A stretch of 64,000 nucleotides of DNA. It comes from Sipunculus nudus. Lineage: Eukaryota > Annelida > Sipuncula > Golfingiida > Sipunculidae. Shown here one piece after another: positions 38,181-51,986 of this stretch. Every line of letters begins with the position of its first letter. Within the stretch, counting starts at the first letter, position 1. The notes under the pieces are model-generated. The model saw nothing but the letters and a program-made list of their open reading frames with translations. It did not search any database and had not been told where the DNA came from. Where the stretch lies: NCBI GenBank assembly GCA_026874595.1, contig CM049318.1, forward strand, positions 27,432,956-27,496,955. The letters run 5' to 3'. The position numbers and the translations under genes are program-made.

Positions 38181-38544
38181 AAGTGACTGATAAGGCTTCA
38201 GTTGGCTCAAAGTAGGGATATCACGAGTTTACATCTCAATTGAAGACTGGTGAAATTTTCAATGGTTGGCTCACACCTAGGGCGAGTTCTCTGCAGGCTA
38301 AAGGGAAGGCTGTGCCCTATGACCATGTTTCACTCAAAATAGAGTCTGTCATCGGGGATTCCTCAGTGGAAAGATCCAGCATTGGGGATGATTACACACC
38401 CAAGGCCCCCAGGTGTAGTATTCACTTGGCCAGGATATAAAAGAGAAGAAGCGTATGCTACTGCAATGTCATGCAGTCTGAAACAGGAATGGAATTCTGC
38501 AGATGTGCATGCCTAGTTAAGATAGCATTAAAATAAAAAAAAAA

Positions 38545-39682
38545 CTAGATGTGGTCGGACACTGGTCCTCAGAGGGCCCTGCGTTTCTGCTAGTGCTGGA
38601 CTAGTTTACATATGAGTGAAAAATTATGTTAAATTTTAAAAATATCACAAACAGAAACAGGTTTTTATCAATATGCATGAGGGAAAATATCATACTGGAT
38701 TAAAGAAGATATGTCTGAAATAATGTGTGCAATAGAAAATCACCGAATGTAGTCTGTTAGCCATATTTGATTTTGAGCAAGTCTGTTATTCAATTGGTCT
38801 GAAGCCCTCATAGGGACCAATGATCCCTGTAAATTTGTAAAAACTGAAGTATGTTGTTGTTTAGTTATCACGCACGAAAGATAATCAGCAATTGGACAGT
38901 GGTAGCCATACTGAAATTCCAACAGGTCTGTAATTCAAAAGGTCTGGAGCCCTTACAGGTACCAATCATCGCTGTGAATTTAGGAAAGCTGCAGGAGGTT
39001 GTTGAGTTATGGCAAACAAAAGAAAATCAGCAATTGAACTGTGGTCATATTGGAATTCCTTCAGGTCTGTAATTCAACAGGTTTGGAGCCCTCATAGGTA
39101 CCAATTATCTCTGCAAATCAGAAAAGCTGCAGTAGGTTGTTGTTGAGTTATCGCGCAAGAAAGAAAATCAGCGATCAGGCTGTGGAGGCCATATTGGAAT
39201 TCAGACAGGTCTGTTATTCAATAGGTCTGGAGCCCTCATAGGTACCAATCATCCCTGTGAATTTGGGAAAGCTGTAGAAGGTAATTGTTGAATTATCGGT
39301 CGTGAAAGAAAATCAGTGATAGGGCTTTGGCAGCCATATTGGAATTCCAACAGGTCTGTAAATCAATAAGTCTGGAGCCCTCATAGGTACCAAACATCCC
39401 TGTGAATTTGGGAAAGCTGCAGTATGTTGTTGTTGAGTTATTGCATGCGAAAGAAAATCAGCAATTGGGCTGTGGCGGCCATATTTGAATTCTGACAAGT
39501 CTTTAATTCGATAGGTCTGGAGCCATCATAGGTACCAATCATCCCCGTGAATTTGGGAAAGCTGCAGTATGTTGTTGTTGAGTTATCGCGTGCGAAAGAA
39601 AGTGTCATTGACAGAAGGACGGATGGGCAGAAGGACGGACTGACACGGTGATCACCGCTTAACAAGCAGTGCCCTAATTACC
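38545..39682 (+). mobile_element. ~145-base tandem-unit element, copy 2
   Basis: Starts ACTAGATGTGGTCGGACACT and ends AACAAGCAGTGCCC. About six ~145-base units marked by GGAGCCCTCATAGGTACCAA. Collinear with 5871-6900. Confidence 0.74.
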
Positions 39683-39755
39683 TCCACCAAAAATAAAAGA
39701 AAAGATCGATTAACTCTCAATAAAACTTAATGATCCTGCTTTCATTATTACTCAC

Positions 39756-39967
39756 CAATATGTTCTCTCTTATCCACTGCCGGGAGTTTCCTCCTCCACC
39801 AATCACAACGGAGTACGTGTTAACTGATGTGTTCATTGGTTCTTGGGCCAGAGCAAGATGTGCATCGTGACAGGCTGAGGCATCAAACACCACATTCTCT
39901 CTAGTTGGTACGAACCAGTTGTAGGTGTAATTGTATTTCACAGGCGTGTGGACGTGGTACATGTTAC
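39756..39967 (-). CDS. Module M11, first exon
   Basis: Encodes NMYHVHTPVKYNYTYN, SACHDAHLAL, YSVVIGGGGNSRQWIRENIL. Phase 1 start (CTTTCAG), phase 0 end (GTGAGT). It carries an N-T-S sequon in the loop before the Y-S-V strand. Confidence 0.92.
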
Positions 39968-40427
39968 CTGAAAGACACAAAAAACATTACAAAATTAAGG
40001 TTCTCGTTTTGTTCTTTATTACCTAGGGCCAGGTGTCACTGATGTAAGAATTAGTTATTATCTTACAGACACTTTTGTTTTGCAAATATTACCATAAAAA
40101 CTTTTTTTTTGCAAATATTACCATAAAGACACCTATATTACCTTATTAATACAAATATATCATGTTTTTCACAAAGATAAATATCAGTGATGAAAGTATA
40201 ACCATACAGTCAATAGCCATATGTTAATGTTAATATTACCTAAAATATTCTTTGTGGTTGCTTTTTCTGGAGTAAGGATGGTTATGATAAGCATTTGAAT
40301 ATTTTGTTGAGAAAACACAAAAATATTGCTGAATGTTCCTCAGACCTTTTTCACTGGTCAGACAATTAATGGGGCCACTGCCAATTATCTTAAAAATAAC
40401 ACAATTATGAAGAGCTGTTTTATCTAC

Positions 40428-40560
40428 CTGTGACCTGTCCGAATTCCCAGATCCCAGTGGCCCCCCAGCCTGTGGAGATTGAGATAGCATTTGTTCCTTT
40501 GGGTCTAGGATCTCTGTAGTACAGGAAACGATTCTGACCAGTTATAGAACCTCTTCCGAC
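40428..40560 (-). CDS. Module M10, second exon
   Basis: A 133-bp exon starting in phase 0 with VGRGSITGQNRF and ending STGWGATGIWEFGQVT with a one-base overhang at GTAGAT. No other first half is available between it and 49610, so it completes M10 across a 9-kb repeat-filled intron. Acceptor TTGTTAG. Confidence 0.88.
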
Positions 40561-41497
40561 CTAACAAGTAAAAGTCAAAATGCATCAAACTATGACTCAC
40601 AATTCTAAACAAAATAACATGAAATCATGACTCTCAATACAAAACAAAGTAACATCAAAGGATGTATTCTTATCCTTCAATGAAACAAGGGACCCATGGG
40701 TCACGTCTCTCAGCTGAATTTTGGAAAATTTTTAGCAAATGCAAAATACACATTTCTTTTGGTTTTTCATATATATTAGCATTTGAAAAGCTAAGAGGAA
40801 AAGGCCCTTCTAAAATGAAACCCTGTACATATAGAATAATGGATATAAACCAAAGTCCATTAATAAAAATTAATTTATTAACTGAAATAAAATGCTGTTA
40901 AAAAAATTCAAATTAGCATAAAATTTAATAAGCATCTTAAAACAAGCCAATTAGGTATAAATCCCGTTAGCACTGTGTAATAAATAAAAGTTGTGGCCTG
41001 AAATCATTTATAATGCAACAAGAAATGAATGGGCCTAAGTGTTATATGAAAGGATACATTTTATAAACATGAAATGTGCAAATGTATTTAAGTTTTCAAT
41101 GGTTAAATATATGGCCATATGAGCTAAAAATATATCCAACAAAAGTTTGCCAAATATTCCTGATTAACTAAACAAGTTTAACAGTGAGTGATATTTATAT
41201 CAAGGCCCAGCCAACTTTAAGAGGTATGAATGAAACAGTACAGAGTATTTATTTTTTTATCAAATCTTAAAACATGTCGATCAGCACTTACATTAGATCC
41301 TAATATTTTATAACCTTTGAATATTAGGATTTAAATACTGAATATTTTTTTGGTTAAAAAATTATTAAATTGTTCAAGTCTCAACAAAAATATGAATTTA
41401 ACATTGAAATTATAAGATTCATCTTGTTTATTTGCCCTGTGTATTGTAGGGGTGGCTGGATGGGGAAGAGTCACTGTGGTTTAACTGCTGGTTGCTA

Positions 41498-44400
41498 AAA
41501 CAAGGGACCCATGGGTCACGGCGCTCAGCTGATCGTGATTGGACTATAAATGTTTCTCCACTGTGGTATTATATCGAGTCGATAAAGCTTATGAATATCA
41601 TGGACATGTTGGGCTATTATAAAGGAATGTAATGTAATCTGCGAGTAAATGATAAATGAAATTACCTGACTGATGGATTAATAGAGTCAAATATAGTGGT
41701 TTATTTTTTATTTATTTAGGAGGGGTTGAAAATTGTGATATATTTGAGCAAATATGAATGCAATGACAGCAGTAATAAGCAGTAGTAGAATGATGATAAG
41801 GCTATTTGTTGAAGGATCTAAAGTGTATGGTAGTCGGCAAGCTTTCGATTTGACAGATACGAAGTTATGATTAACTATGCTGATGAAGTGATTTATGAAT
41901 ATGTGACTGTATGACACAATATCTCTTTAGTCTTGACAAGGTACATTATTGTGATGCCCACTATGTCTACATATTACACAATATTGACATAATTTCTGGC
42001 ATGTACATAGGTACCTATGGACGAATAGTTATACAAAATATTAAAGTATGAATATATCTGATTCATCTTGTTCTTGCTTACTGAGGCTGACTTTGGGATG
42101 GGGTTTGGAGAAGGGAAAAGTGAGGGCAGCACGAAGGTGGATGTAGAAATATTCTATTGTAATGTTTTTCATTTATATAAGAATATGAAAAGCTAAGAGG
42201 AAAGGGGCCCTCCTACTTGGTTATAGTAAAGTTCTAAATATATGATTGCAAACTAATAATCTGACAAGTTTGACATGAAGAAAAACAGTAAAAGTTTTGA
42301 GATACTGTGATGCATATGAAAATTTACAGATGGACAGGCAAGTAGACAGAATGGACTAACACCTTTATTTCACTTTCAAGGGTATAATGCATTTAAGTTT
42401 ATATATAATCCAATTTTTTTAAGCATATCCACTTTTTCCATTAAGAAGTTTTTATCTGAATCATTTTTTTATTTAAAGGTTTTATAAATTTTTAATTAAA
42501 AAACCTGAAAATATAAGTTAAAATATTAGAATTGTTGCAAAAGTTGCAATCATTATATATACAGAGTAAAAAACAGAAACTATAAGTTAAAATATTAGAA
42601 TTGTTGCAAAAGCTGCAATCATCACATATCCAGAGTGCAGCTCATATTGGGTCATATTATGCATACACATATATTTTATTATTTTTAAATCATAAATGTT
42701 TAAACTGAATTTAAAAGAAAATAATGCCACAACATGGCATCTACAAGGATATTCCTTGAATCACTATTAAAAAGTTTTGCACATTGGCGTTTTCAGTACC
42801 TGCTTTATTTTATTCACCAAAATAAAATAAAAGTAAATTTGATAAAATTAAACATCTTTTCAAATAAAGTATACACACTGTTGGTTGAATGAGGGACAAA
42901 CAATATCATTGTGCTAATTACTATCCCAGTTTTAATTTATTACTGGAATTAATAGTCAATTTCACACCTGGTGAAGTTTTTACTCTTCTGAAGTAAGGAA
43001 TTACTTATCTCATGAACATCCACACTTTCATAGCAATACACCACTTTGTGGACACAATTAAATGTACACTTTAATCATTGTAACCCTGGTGGTACAATAC
43101 AAAATCTAAAATGTAGCATGTCCAAGAATAAAATAAAATACAGAAAATTATAACATTCATATAGTTTATGCACCAGTTGGGGGGGGTGGTTAGTGCAGGG
43201 CAGAGGGGAAGCCTGCTAGTAGTGGCCAAGCTGGGCCAAGGCAAGCTGCCTGGGGTGGGTTACATAATGCAAGTGAAGGCTGTACTACTAGGAGGGCTAG
43301 ATGTAAACAACACTTGACATGGTGTATGAAAACATGAATAAAAGCTATTCTTTCCAATCAATTTCTTTGAAATTTCAGATTTTAAAAGATTAAATCCTTA
43401 TGTATATATTCTGGGAAAATTAAATCAACAGTGCCAAAGTTGGACAAAATTTATTTATGCTAATAACTTGAAAAATTTGCAAAATTCAGATCTAATTTTG
43501 GGTAAACAATTGAATCTTGATTAAATAAAGTTATATTCCTGAAAAAAAGAGTCTCTAGGTTCAGCAATTCTCATGTAAGGTGAGTAAATATATTTCCTGA
43601 TTTTTTTTTTAAATTGCATTATGTTTTGGCCCATAACTTCAAAATAATACCCAATACTGACCTAATTTTTGGTATGTTCATAGAAAATGTATGAAAAAAT
43701 GTGAATACAAAATACGATCAAAAACAGATCAGTGGTTTTGATATTAGGCAGCTTTGAAGTGTAACAATGGCTTTTTTTTATGGAAAACAGTTTTTTTTCC
43801 CTTAATATCTCGAAGGAACGAAGTCCTAATGACCCAATTTTAGGTATGGTAGGAGATTTTTGGGACATCTAAAATTATGCCAACAGCCTTGGGAGCATAG
43901 AGATGTGCACTGAATGACCTACAGTCAACAAAGTGGACTGCTTGACAATGTAAGGGAATACAACAAGAGCCTCCAAAAAAATTCAATAACTAGCCTAATT
44001 TTGCAGCTTCTATTTTCAAATTTCAGATTTAAACAGATTAAATCCTTATGTATACATGCTGTGAAAATTAAATCCACAGTACTTACAGGAAAAAAACGTG
44101 CCGTGGCCAAAGTTGGGCAAAATTTAAGGTACCAATTTTATATTTTTGCTAATATTTAAAAAAATTTAACAGATTTTGATCTAATTTTTGGTATACAATT
44201 AAATTTTGATTAATTAAAGTTGTATTACTGGAAAAAAGTCCCTACCTTTAACACTTTTGGTCTTAAGTGACCAAATATCTTCCTGATTTTTTTACAATGT
44301 CCATTTTTTTTGGGCCCATAACTATTTTAAATTATATAATACTGACTTAATATCTGGCATGTACATAGGAACTATATAGAGGAATATTTATGGTAAATAT

Positions 44401-44734
44401 GAAGAAAACCAGATGAGTGGTTTTGTTATTAGGTAGTCCTGAAGTGTGAAAATAGATTTCTAATAAAAAATTGAGGTTTTTCTTTAATAACTCAAAGGAA
44501 CGAAGTCCTATTGACCCAATTTTTGGCATGGTAGGAGATTATGGGGACATCTAACTGTATGCCGAATTAGAGATTCGTAGGTCCAACGGTGTAGAAACTT
44601 GCCAGTCTTACGGACGGACATCCAGACGGACAGACAGACAGACAGAGGGACGGATGGACGGACAGACGGACGGACGACGGACAATGGACCACGACTATAG
44701 CTCAGATGACTTATAGTCAGCTGAGCTAAAAATG
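41498..44734 (+). mobile_element. Element ending CAGCTGAGCTAAAA, copy 1
   Basis: The right end is clear: a GGACGG minisatellite (about 44610-44680) then GGACCACGACTATAGCTCAG and AGTCAGCTGAGCTAAAAA. The likely left end is ACAAGGGACCCATGGGTCAC (41500); a similar phrase at 40684 may mark another start. The interior shares GGGCCCATAACTT and GGAACGAAGTCCTA phrases with 46072-48704. Boundaries on the left are uncertain. Confidence 0.55.
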
Positions 44735-45000
44735 TGAAATTATATGATCAATCTTGTTTATTGTACAGGTCTGTCAACAGAATGGGGAGGGGGAGAGAGA
44801 GTGAGAGACAGAGAGAGAAATGTTCTCTGTGGTAGTAACTGCACAAAACTTGACCCAGCATACCTAGACACTGGCAGAGGGAGCTGGCAAGGAGTGAAGT
44901 AATTACATAACAGCCTGGGGAGCTCTAGCATACTGCATACCACTATTTCTGGCTGGCTTGATATAAACAATACTTGACATTGTGCTTCAAAAATTGAACT

Positions 45001-46050
45001 AGAATATGGGAAGTCGACAAGCGACTACGTGTATCCGCCAAAATCATAGTAGGATGGGTGAAGTGAAGGCATGGACTGAGTGGCAAGGGTTAATAGAGTT
45101 ACATGTGTTACATAGTAGAATGGATCTGTGCAACATAAACATGATTGTAGGTGGTGCAACCTGTTATTTGAATGAGAAACTGTCCAAGATGTATACACAT
45201 GCAAAATTTCAGTTGGAAAAGTCAAACCACTGCAGAGATACGAGTGATTTTAACCCAAGGCATGCAAACAGATGGACGCTGTGCAAAAATGGCTGAAGGT
45301 GGCGCCATCATTTTTGAGTACTTTATAAAGCTATCCAAGGGCTACATTTGTGTAATTTTTTTTTTCCTGATTGGTCAAACAGTTCCAGAGATATAAGTAT
45401 TAACGTCTGCAGCATGAACATGAACGTAGGTGGCGCCACCTTCATAAATAAAGAAAGCTATGCGGAATGTATACTCATGCCGAATTTCAGGTAATTTGGT
45501 CAAACCACTGAAGAGATATGAGTGATTTTTACCTAATGCAGACAAACAGATGGAGCTGTGCAAAAATGGCTGCAGGTGGCTGCAACATTTTTGTGTATGT
45601 TATAAAGCTATCCAAGGGCTACATTTTAGTAAAAAAAATTTTCCTGATGGTCAAACGAGTCTGGAGATATAAGCATGTATGTCTACAGCGTTAACGTGAA
45701 TGTAGGTGGCGCCACCTGTCATAAAATCAAGAATGCTATCTAGGATGTATACGCATGCAGAATTTCAGGTGAATTAGTCAAACGACTGCAGAGATATGAG
45801 TGATTTTAACCCAAGGCAGATGAACAGATGGACACTGTGCAAACATGGTTGCAGGTGGCGCCACCTTTTTTGTGTATTTTATAAAGCTATCCAAGGGCTA
45901 CATTTGTGTAAATTTTTTTTTCCTGGTCGGTCAAACGGTTCCCGAGATATGTGGGTTTATGTATGGAAACAGACGCACAAAAGGACGCTGGGCAGAAAGG
46001 AAAAGTCAGAGGTCAAGGCCACTTGGTTAGGCACCAGTTCACATGTGACT
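45001..46050 (+). mobile_element. Element with GTATCCGCC end, copy 2
   Basis: Starts AAGTCGACAAGCGACTACGT then GTATCCGCCAAAATC. GGTGGCGCCACC units lie near 45430, 45708 and 45856. The expected GGCGGATAC right end is missing, so the copy is truncated just before the next element at 46072. Confidence 0.66.
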
Positions 46051-46071
46051 CGATAATTTGTGAAAGTTTCT

Positions 46072-48704
46072 GAACAAGGGACCTATGGGTCACGACGCTC
46101 AGCTGTTATATATGATAAAAAAATAAAAAAATATTTTTTATAAATGAGGCACATGCTGGTTTTGTGTGGTAATAAATATAAGCTGTATTATGAGTTGTGG
46201 GTGTTTAGCTTATGTATGATTTTGATAGTATCTTTGGAGACAGGGAAGAGGATTGATTTTATTTATTTTATTAACAAATGGAGTGCTATTGTCACACAGA
46301 TTTTGACTTGGCCATATAACTTATAAGCAGAACATATAATATGAGTTTAACTATTAATTAAAAAAATTACAAATATTGTCCCAAATATAATTTTTATTAA
46401 AAATAATAAGAGAATCATATGATTTTTTAAAATGAAATATAACTGATATGATTATTAAAATAATATTAAAGAATATATTCATGAATGCATTCATGAATAC
46501 ATTTTGAAAGTATTTGCACGAGTATTCATATACTTTCATTTTTACCTGAATTCCCATTCTTTATGCAAGAAATTTTATAATGGAGTACATAATCATATTC
46601 GTATTTAAATACAATTACAAAGTATTTGCACCATGTCTGGTATTTATTCAGTTTTCACCAAACAATGATTTTGAGAATCCAGAATATACAAAATTCACAC
46701 ATTTAAATAATGATCATAAGTACCTGGTTTTATGGCTTTTATTTATATTAAAAAATAACTGTAAAAAATTCATTTTGGACTAATTTCACATCAATGTACA
46801 CACTAGACACAGTAGGAATCTAGATTAATATTATCAACTGCATCTTTCTTTATCATTAATTTCCTTCATATAATCCCTAATGATTAGTAATGAATAATAT
46901 GATTTACTTCTTTATCATTAAAAATGAACTGAAAAATGCCATAGGTGACTGCATGGTGTTATTTGGAATATGTGACATTCTACCCATCGATACAAGATTC
47001 TTATATCATCAGTAACTGCAAGTTAATTTCCTGTTATTATAAACTAACAAATTCCTTTTCTATTTTTCTTTAATTTGTTATTAAAAACCAAGAAAAATTT
47101 ATTAATTTATTGTTTATTGTTATGTTGTTGGTTAAAACTACTAGATGAGTTGGGTTGGACACCTGGATCAACTGTGGCTGGCCATAAGCTGCCTGGATTC
47201 TCGCCTCAAGTGTGCATAATTTGATGAAAGGTCAACAAGGTCAACATACAGGTGACTCAAGAGGGGCTGGAGAGAGCCAAAGTCTGACAGGGTCTCATAA
47301 AAAACATTAATAAAAGCTACAATATTTGGCCAATTTCTTTCAGCTTTTTAAACTAAAAAGCTGAAATCCTTATGTGTGCATGATATGAAAATTATATCAA
47401 CAGTGCTCTCAGGAAACAAACGTGCCATGGTCACAGTCGGGCAAAATTTAAGGTACTAATTTTATATTTATACTAATAACTTATAAAATTTGAAAAATTC
47501 AGAACTAATTTTGGGTATTCAATTGAATCTTGATTAAATAATGTTACATCCCTGACAATAAAATCTCTAGCTTCAGCAATGCCCTTGTTAAGGGAGTAAA
47601 TATATTTCTTGATTTTTTACAAAGTGCATTATGTTTGGGCCCATAACTTAAAAAAAATACACAATACTGACATCATTTCTGGCATGTGCATAGCGAATGT
47701 ATAGAAAAATATGTATATTATATATGATCAGAGTCAGATCAGTGGTTTTGATATTAGGCAGTCTTAAAGTGTAACAATGGGTTTTTAATGGAAAAATGAA
47801 GTTTTTCATTGATATCTCGAAGGAATTAAGTCCTAGTGACCAAATTCTTGGCATGGTAGGGGATTTTGGAGAAATCTAACTGTATGCCAAATTTAAGGAA
47901 CTTAGAGCTGAAGCTCGGGAGCTGAGCTCTTGCAAACTGCATAACACTAGCAATATGTGACATGGTGCTTGAAAACTTGAATAAAATCTACAGTTTTTGA
48001 TCAACTGATTTCAAATTTTTGGTGTGAACAGTTGAAATGCTAACAAAAACATGCTATGAAAATTAAATCCACAGCAGTTACAGCAAAAAAACGTGCCATG
48101 GTCAAAGTTGGGCAAAATTTAAGGTACCAATTTTTTATTTTTGCTAATATTTTAAAAAATTTAAAAGATTTTGATCTAATTTTGGGTATACAATTTAATT
48201 TTGATTAATAAAAGTAATATTACTGGAAAAAAAGTGCTTAGCTTTAACAAGTTTTGTGTTAAGTGATAAAATTTCTTTCCTGATTATTTACAAAATGCAT
48301 TATGTTTGGGCCCATAACTTTTTAAAATTATATAATACAGACCTAATTTCTGGCATGTACATAGGAATTATATAGAGGATTATTTATAGGAAATATGAGG
48401 AAAAACAGATGAGTGGTTTTGATATTAGGCAGTCCTGAAGTGTGAAAATAGGTTTTTAATAAAAAATTGAGGTTTTTCCTTAATTTCTCAAAGGAATGAA
48501 GTCGCAAATACCCAGTTTTCGGCTTGGTAGGAGATCTTGGGGACATCTAACATTATGCTGAATTTTGGATTCCTAGGTCTTACGGTTTCAAAACGTGCCA
48601 CATCTACGGACGGACGGACGGACGGACGGACCGACAGACGGACGGACGACGGACAATGGACCACGACTATAGCTCAGATGACTTATAGTCAGCTGAGCTA
48701 AAAA
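46072..48704 (+). mobile_element. Element ending CAGCTGAGCTAAAA, copy 2
   Basis: Left end ACAAGGGACCTATGGGTCAC. Right end: a (GGAC)n run (48609-48650), GACCACGACTATAGCTCAGA and CAGCTGAGCTAAAA. It has two internal ~650-base related blocks (TTGGGCCCATAACTT near 47636 and 48308). No protein. Confidence 0.6.
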
Positions 48705-49235
48705 TCTGTCCAGTAATCTCAGAGGAATTCTCCGGAAACGAATGCGGCAGCGGCTGACCCCGTTTAAAACACAGTATCTGCAAAACTTCGTTTTGGCGGA
48801 TACGATAATATCTACAGTTTTTGATAAACTGGTTTCACATTGCGGATTATAAAAGATTAAACCCTTATGTGTAAAAGCTGTGAAAATTATTCAATAGTGC
48901 TTGATATAAGAAAATATGCTATGAGCAAAGTTGAAGGAACTTATTTTTTCAATTATGCAAATAACTTTAAAAACGTACAGTTTTGATATTATGCAGTCTT
49001 CAAGTGTAAAAATGGGTTTTCAATGGAAAATTGATGTTTTTCCCTAATATCTCAAAGGTACAAAGTTGTAGTGACCTAATTTTTGGTAGAAGATTTAGGG
49101 GACTTCTAACTCTAGATTTTTGGATTTGTAGGTCTAACGGTTTCAAAATGTGCCCTGTTAACTGACATCAGGCTGGACGAGAGACAAAGGACCATGACTT
49201 TAGCTTTGATGACTTATTGCAAGCTGAGCTAAAAT
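48705..49235 (+). repeat. Third, short copy of the CAGCTGAGCTAAAA family with fused fragment
   Basis: Opens with a piece of the GTATCCGCC family (CGTTTTGGCGGATACGATAA near 48790). It continues with the same block as the preceding element and ends AAGCTGAGCTAAAATTAAC near 49234. Looks like nested or chimeric debris. Confidence 0.55.
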
Positions 49236-49609
49236 TAACTTCAACTGTCCTGTAATACTGAATATTGTATGGTACAATATACGCTGAAAATATATGGTCA
49301 TACATGCTCAAAAATAAAATTTTTTTTCAACATCATCCAAGGCTTGGTCATATATTATTTCTCATCTTTAATTTTAAATTTACATAAATTATATATTTAA
49401 AACTAGACTGACATTCTAATTTTAAGGCATAATTTATTAAATCTCTATTTGTATTACCATTCAAATAATATTTTAAATTAAATTCTCAAATGTAATTTTC
49501 AAAAAATCAATTCACATTTATATTCTGTAAAATGAAGACAGCACACAGCAGTAACAATATTTCCATCATAACAAGAGCAGTACTGAATACACATATTATA
49601 AATACTAAC

Positions 49610-49917
49610 CTCGATGACACCTCCCCACCATGAAACCCAAAATGGTCGCAACTCATTACAGTCTAGGATGCCAGGTGTTTGAGCATTATGTAAGTGGCGG
49701 CCCTGTACACCATCACGAATATCGGACTGTCTGTTACTGTAGCCACCAATAACAACTTCGTATGTAGCTATGTTCACCAGACCCACAAAGGATGAGAGGG
49801 AGATGTGAGCGTCATTACACGCCTGGACACTAAAGAGGAAGTAACCCTCATCTGCTGGTGTGTATATCACTTTGTTGTACTGATACTCATTCGGAGTGAA
49901 GAAACGAATAAATTTAG
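49610..49917 (-). CDS. Module M10, first exon
   Basis: Encodes FIRFFTPNEYQYN, QACNDAHISL, YEVVIGGYSN, QSDIRDGVQGR, ILDC and FWVSWWGGVIE. It ends phase 0 at GTTAGT before the V-G-R-G turn. Acceptor TTGCAG. The rest of the module lies 9 kb downstream across the largest intron of the window. Confidence 0.92.
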
Positions 49918-50504
49918 CTGCAACAAATGTACCATCAATGCAAACGTTACACTTCCAAATGCGGTTCAACTCATGACAATACAAATATAATTTATTTTTT
50001 AAGGAAATTTTTTATTTTTAAAATAAAGTATAAGTAAATCATGCTGGCTCCTTTGAATTGTCATTTAAGTGAAATAACAATAGTAACATGGATTTTTTTC
50101 CCAAAATTCCCTATACCTGATTTTTTTTTGTCTAAAGTCACAAATGCAGTGACAAAATAAGAATATGAAATTCAACTTGAAGTCTCCCCACTTTCCAATG
50201 CCAGCAACTGAGTGATAAAGGGAAATAAATAATTAAGTGATAACAGGAAATAAATAATTAAGTGTAGAACCCACAAATTTTGGTCTAGGTCAAAATATAT
50301 ATCAGGTGAAAATTGGCCATCTATAACGATAACTTGGACCAAATTTTACTTTTTTTTTTAATGAGCACAATTTGAGATGTACCACAAAGAAAGAAAGATA
50401 ACTGTTTTGCAATTTGGAGGGCCTAAGAAAACTTCCATAAAAATCTTGACCCAAACATTGATATCTAGAAATAAACTCAACCCCTGAACAATTAATAATC
50501 ATAC

Positions 50505-50960
50505 CTGATGATCGCTTGAACTCCCACTGCCCTGTTGAGCCTGGGCCGGTTGATACAGAAAGACCACTAACTGCAGCACTCTGACCAGCAGCAACTTCAG
50601 GGTCTTTCCAACCCATGATCTGACGACCTCTGGCAGAGTCACGTTTCAGAACAATATCTCCCTCCTTCCAAGTCAGAGAAAATTTCCGTTCCTCAAAACA
50701 ATGTAGGATATCATCCGTCGATTCCTCAAGAACTGGTGGATTGTTGTTCCTGTTGCCTTTATAAATGCGGGATACCTCGTTGTTTCTTGCTCCCAGAACA
50801 ATATCATATGTGGGTTCAAGGTTAAAGCCTGGGTATAATGTGATATGAGCATTACTGCAGCCAGTGACTTTAAATTCAAATGTATTCTCATCAAGAGCTG
50901 GAGACAGCCACATCGTGTGGTAAGACGAATCATCACTGGTCTGGAGAAGGTATTCATCCC
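50505..50960 (-). CDS. Module M9, single-exon Methyltransf_FA domain
   Basis: A complete phase 1-1 exon, slightly longer than usual (152 codons): GCSNAHITL, YDIVLGARNNEVSRI, ILHC, FSLTW, then WKDPEVAAGQ and STGPGSTGQWEF. F-W-I-S-W is degenerate (FSLTW) and V-G-R-G is replaced by KRDSARG. Both conserved cysteines remain. Confidence 0.93.
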
Positions 50961-51391
50961 CTGTGCAACAAAACATCAGATGATTTGCCATTCTCAAGCA
51001 AATTTTACAACATATGGTCTACCAGCTGAAAAGCATTATCACATTAAATCTTTTAAAAAATTACATGTTGAGTTTACCTTATTTTATCATATATAGTATG
51101 TTACTTTGTCATAAATAAAAATAGCTTTGGTTAAATTGTCTTTCACCATATCATTTTGTTACGTCTTATATGGTTGCAGATAAAAACAGAGCAATAGTGC
51201 CTAATATTGTACCAGTATGGAAGTGCTTTAGGGCAAGCTTGACATAAGTTAACAAGACTTCCCACTATTCATTGCACATGATTCAGGCTTATAATTTAAA
51301 TACAGAGACATATAGTTATAAATCCCCCTCAAGCCACATATTAAACCATAAAATGATGATATTTAAACACAAATATTGTTGTTATACAGAC

Positions 51392-51524
51392 CGTCATACT
51401 TCCTGAACGACCAGAGTCCCTCAGAGCCCCATCCTGTTGACAAGGCAACCATGTGCACACCTCGTAGATTTGGTGCGTTGTATGTCAGGAAAACGTTATT
51501 GTACACAACCCAGCCTCTACCAAC
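51392..51524 (-). CDS. Module M8, second exon
   Basis: A 133-bp exon that begins with VGRG in phase 0 and closes with STGWGSEGLWSFRKYDG. Acceptor ATTACAG, donor GTCTGT, phase 1 end. Same length and phases as the second exon of M10. Confidence 0.92.
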
Positions 51525-51986
51525 CTGTAATGTGTCATAATAATATATTACAGTGAATATGTCCATACCTTATACACAGAGTAGGATACAGATTTAGTCT
51601 GACTTCTTTTATGAAAAATTATTGATATTATGACTTTATACTATTAAATTTATATAAATAAGTTAACAAAAAATAAATAGTTAGAACAAAATTAAATCCA
51701 AATAAAAAAGTAATAATCAATTCATAGTGCAAAAAGGGGAAAAAGAATTGGATTCATCAGTACAATATGGATTTATAAAGACATTCTGATATATAGAATA
51801 TTAATAACAGTAATTGTCTGGCACTGAAACTTGTTTAAAGTCTCTGAATAAGACTACATTATTACAGTCCTGTGGCTTCATCTTCCTGTTATCTGGCTTC
51901 ATTTCCCTATTATCAGGTAAATTCTATGCATTAAAAACACCCAAATTTATTAACAGTGACAGAGAAACCACAGTTATGTTAGGTAC

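Larger units (their letters stand above)
40561..49609. other. 9-kb intron inside module M10
   Basis: Separates the two exons of M10 before the V-G-R-G turn. Filled with the CAGCTGAGCTAAAA and GTATCCGCC elements annotated separately. 40561-41497 and 49236-49609 show no recognisable feature. Confidence 0.8.

Noticed and set aside
41708-41917. A hydrophobic frame of 69 residues on the minus strand that could look like a membrane protein.
   Set aside because: AT-rich low-complexity intron or element sequence; no homology or neighbouring exon signals seen.
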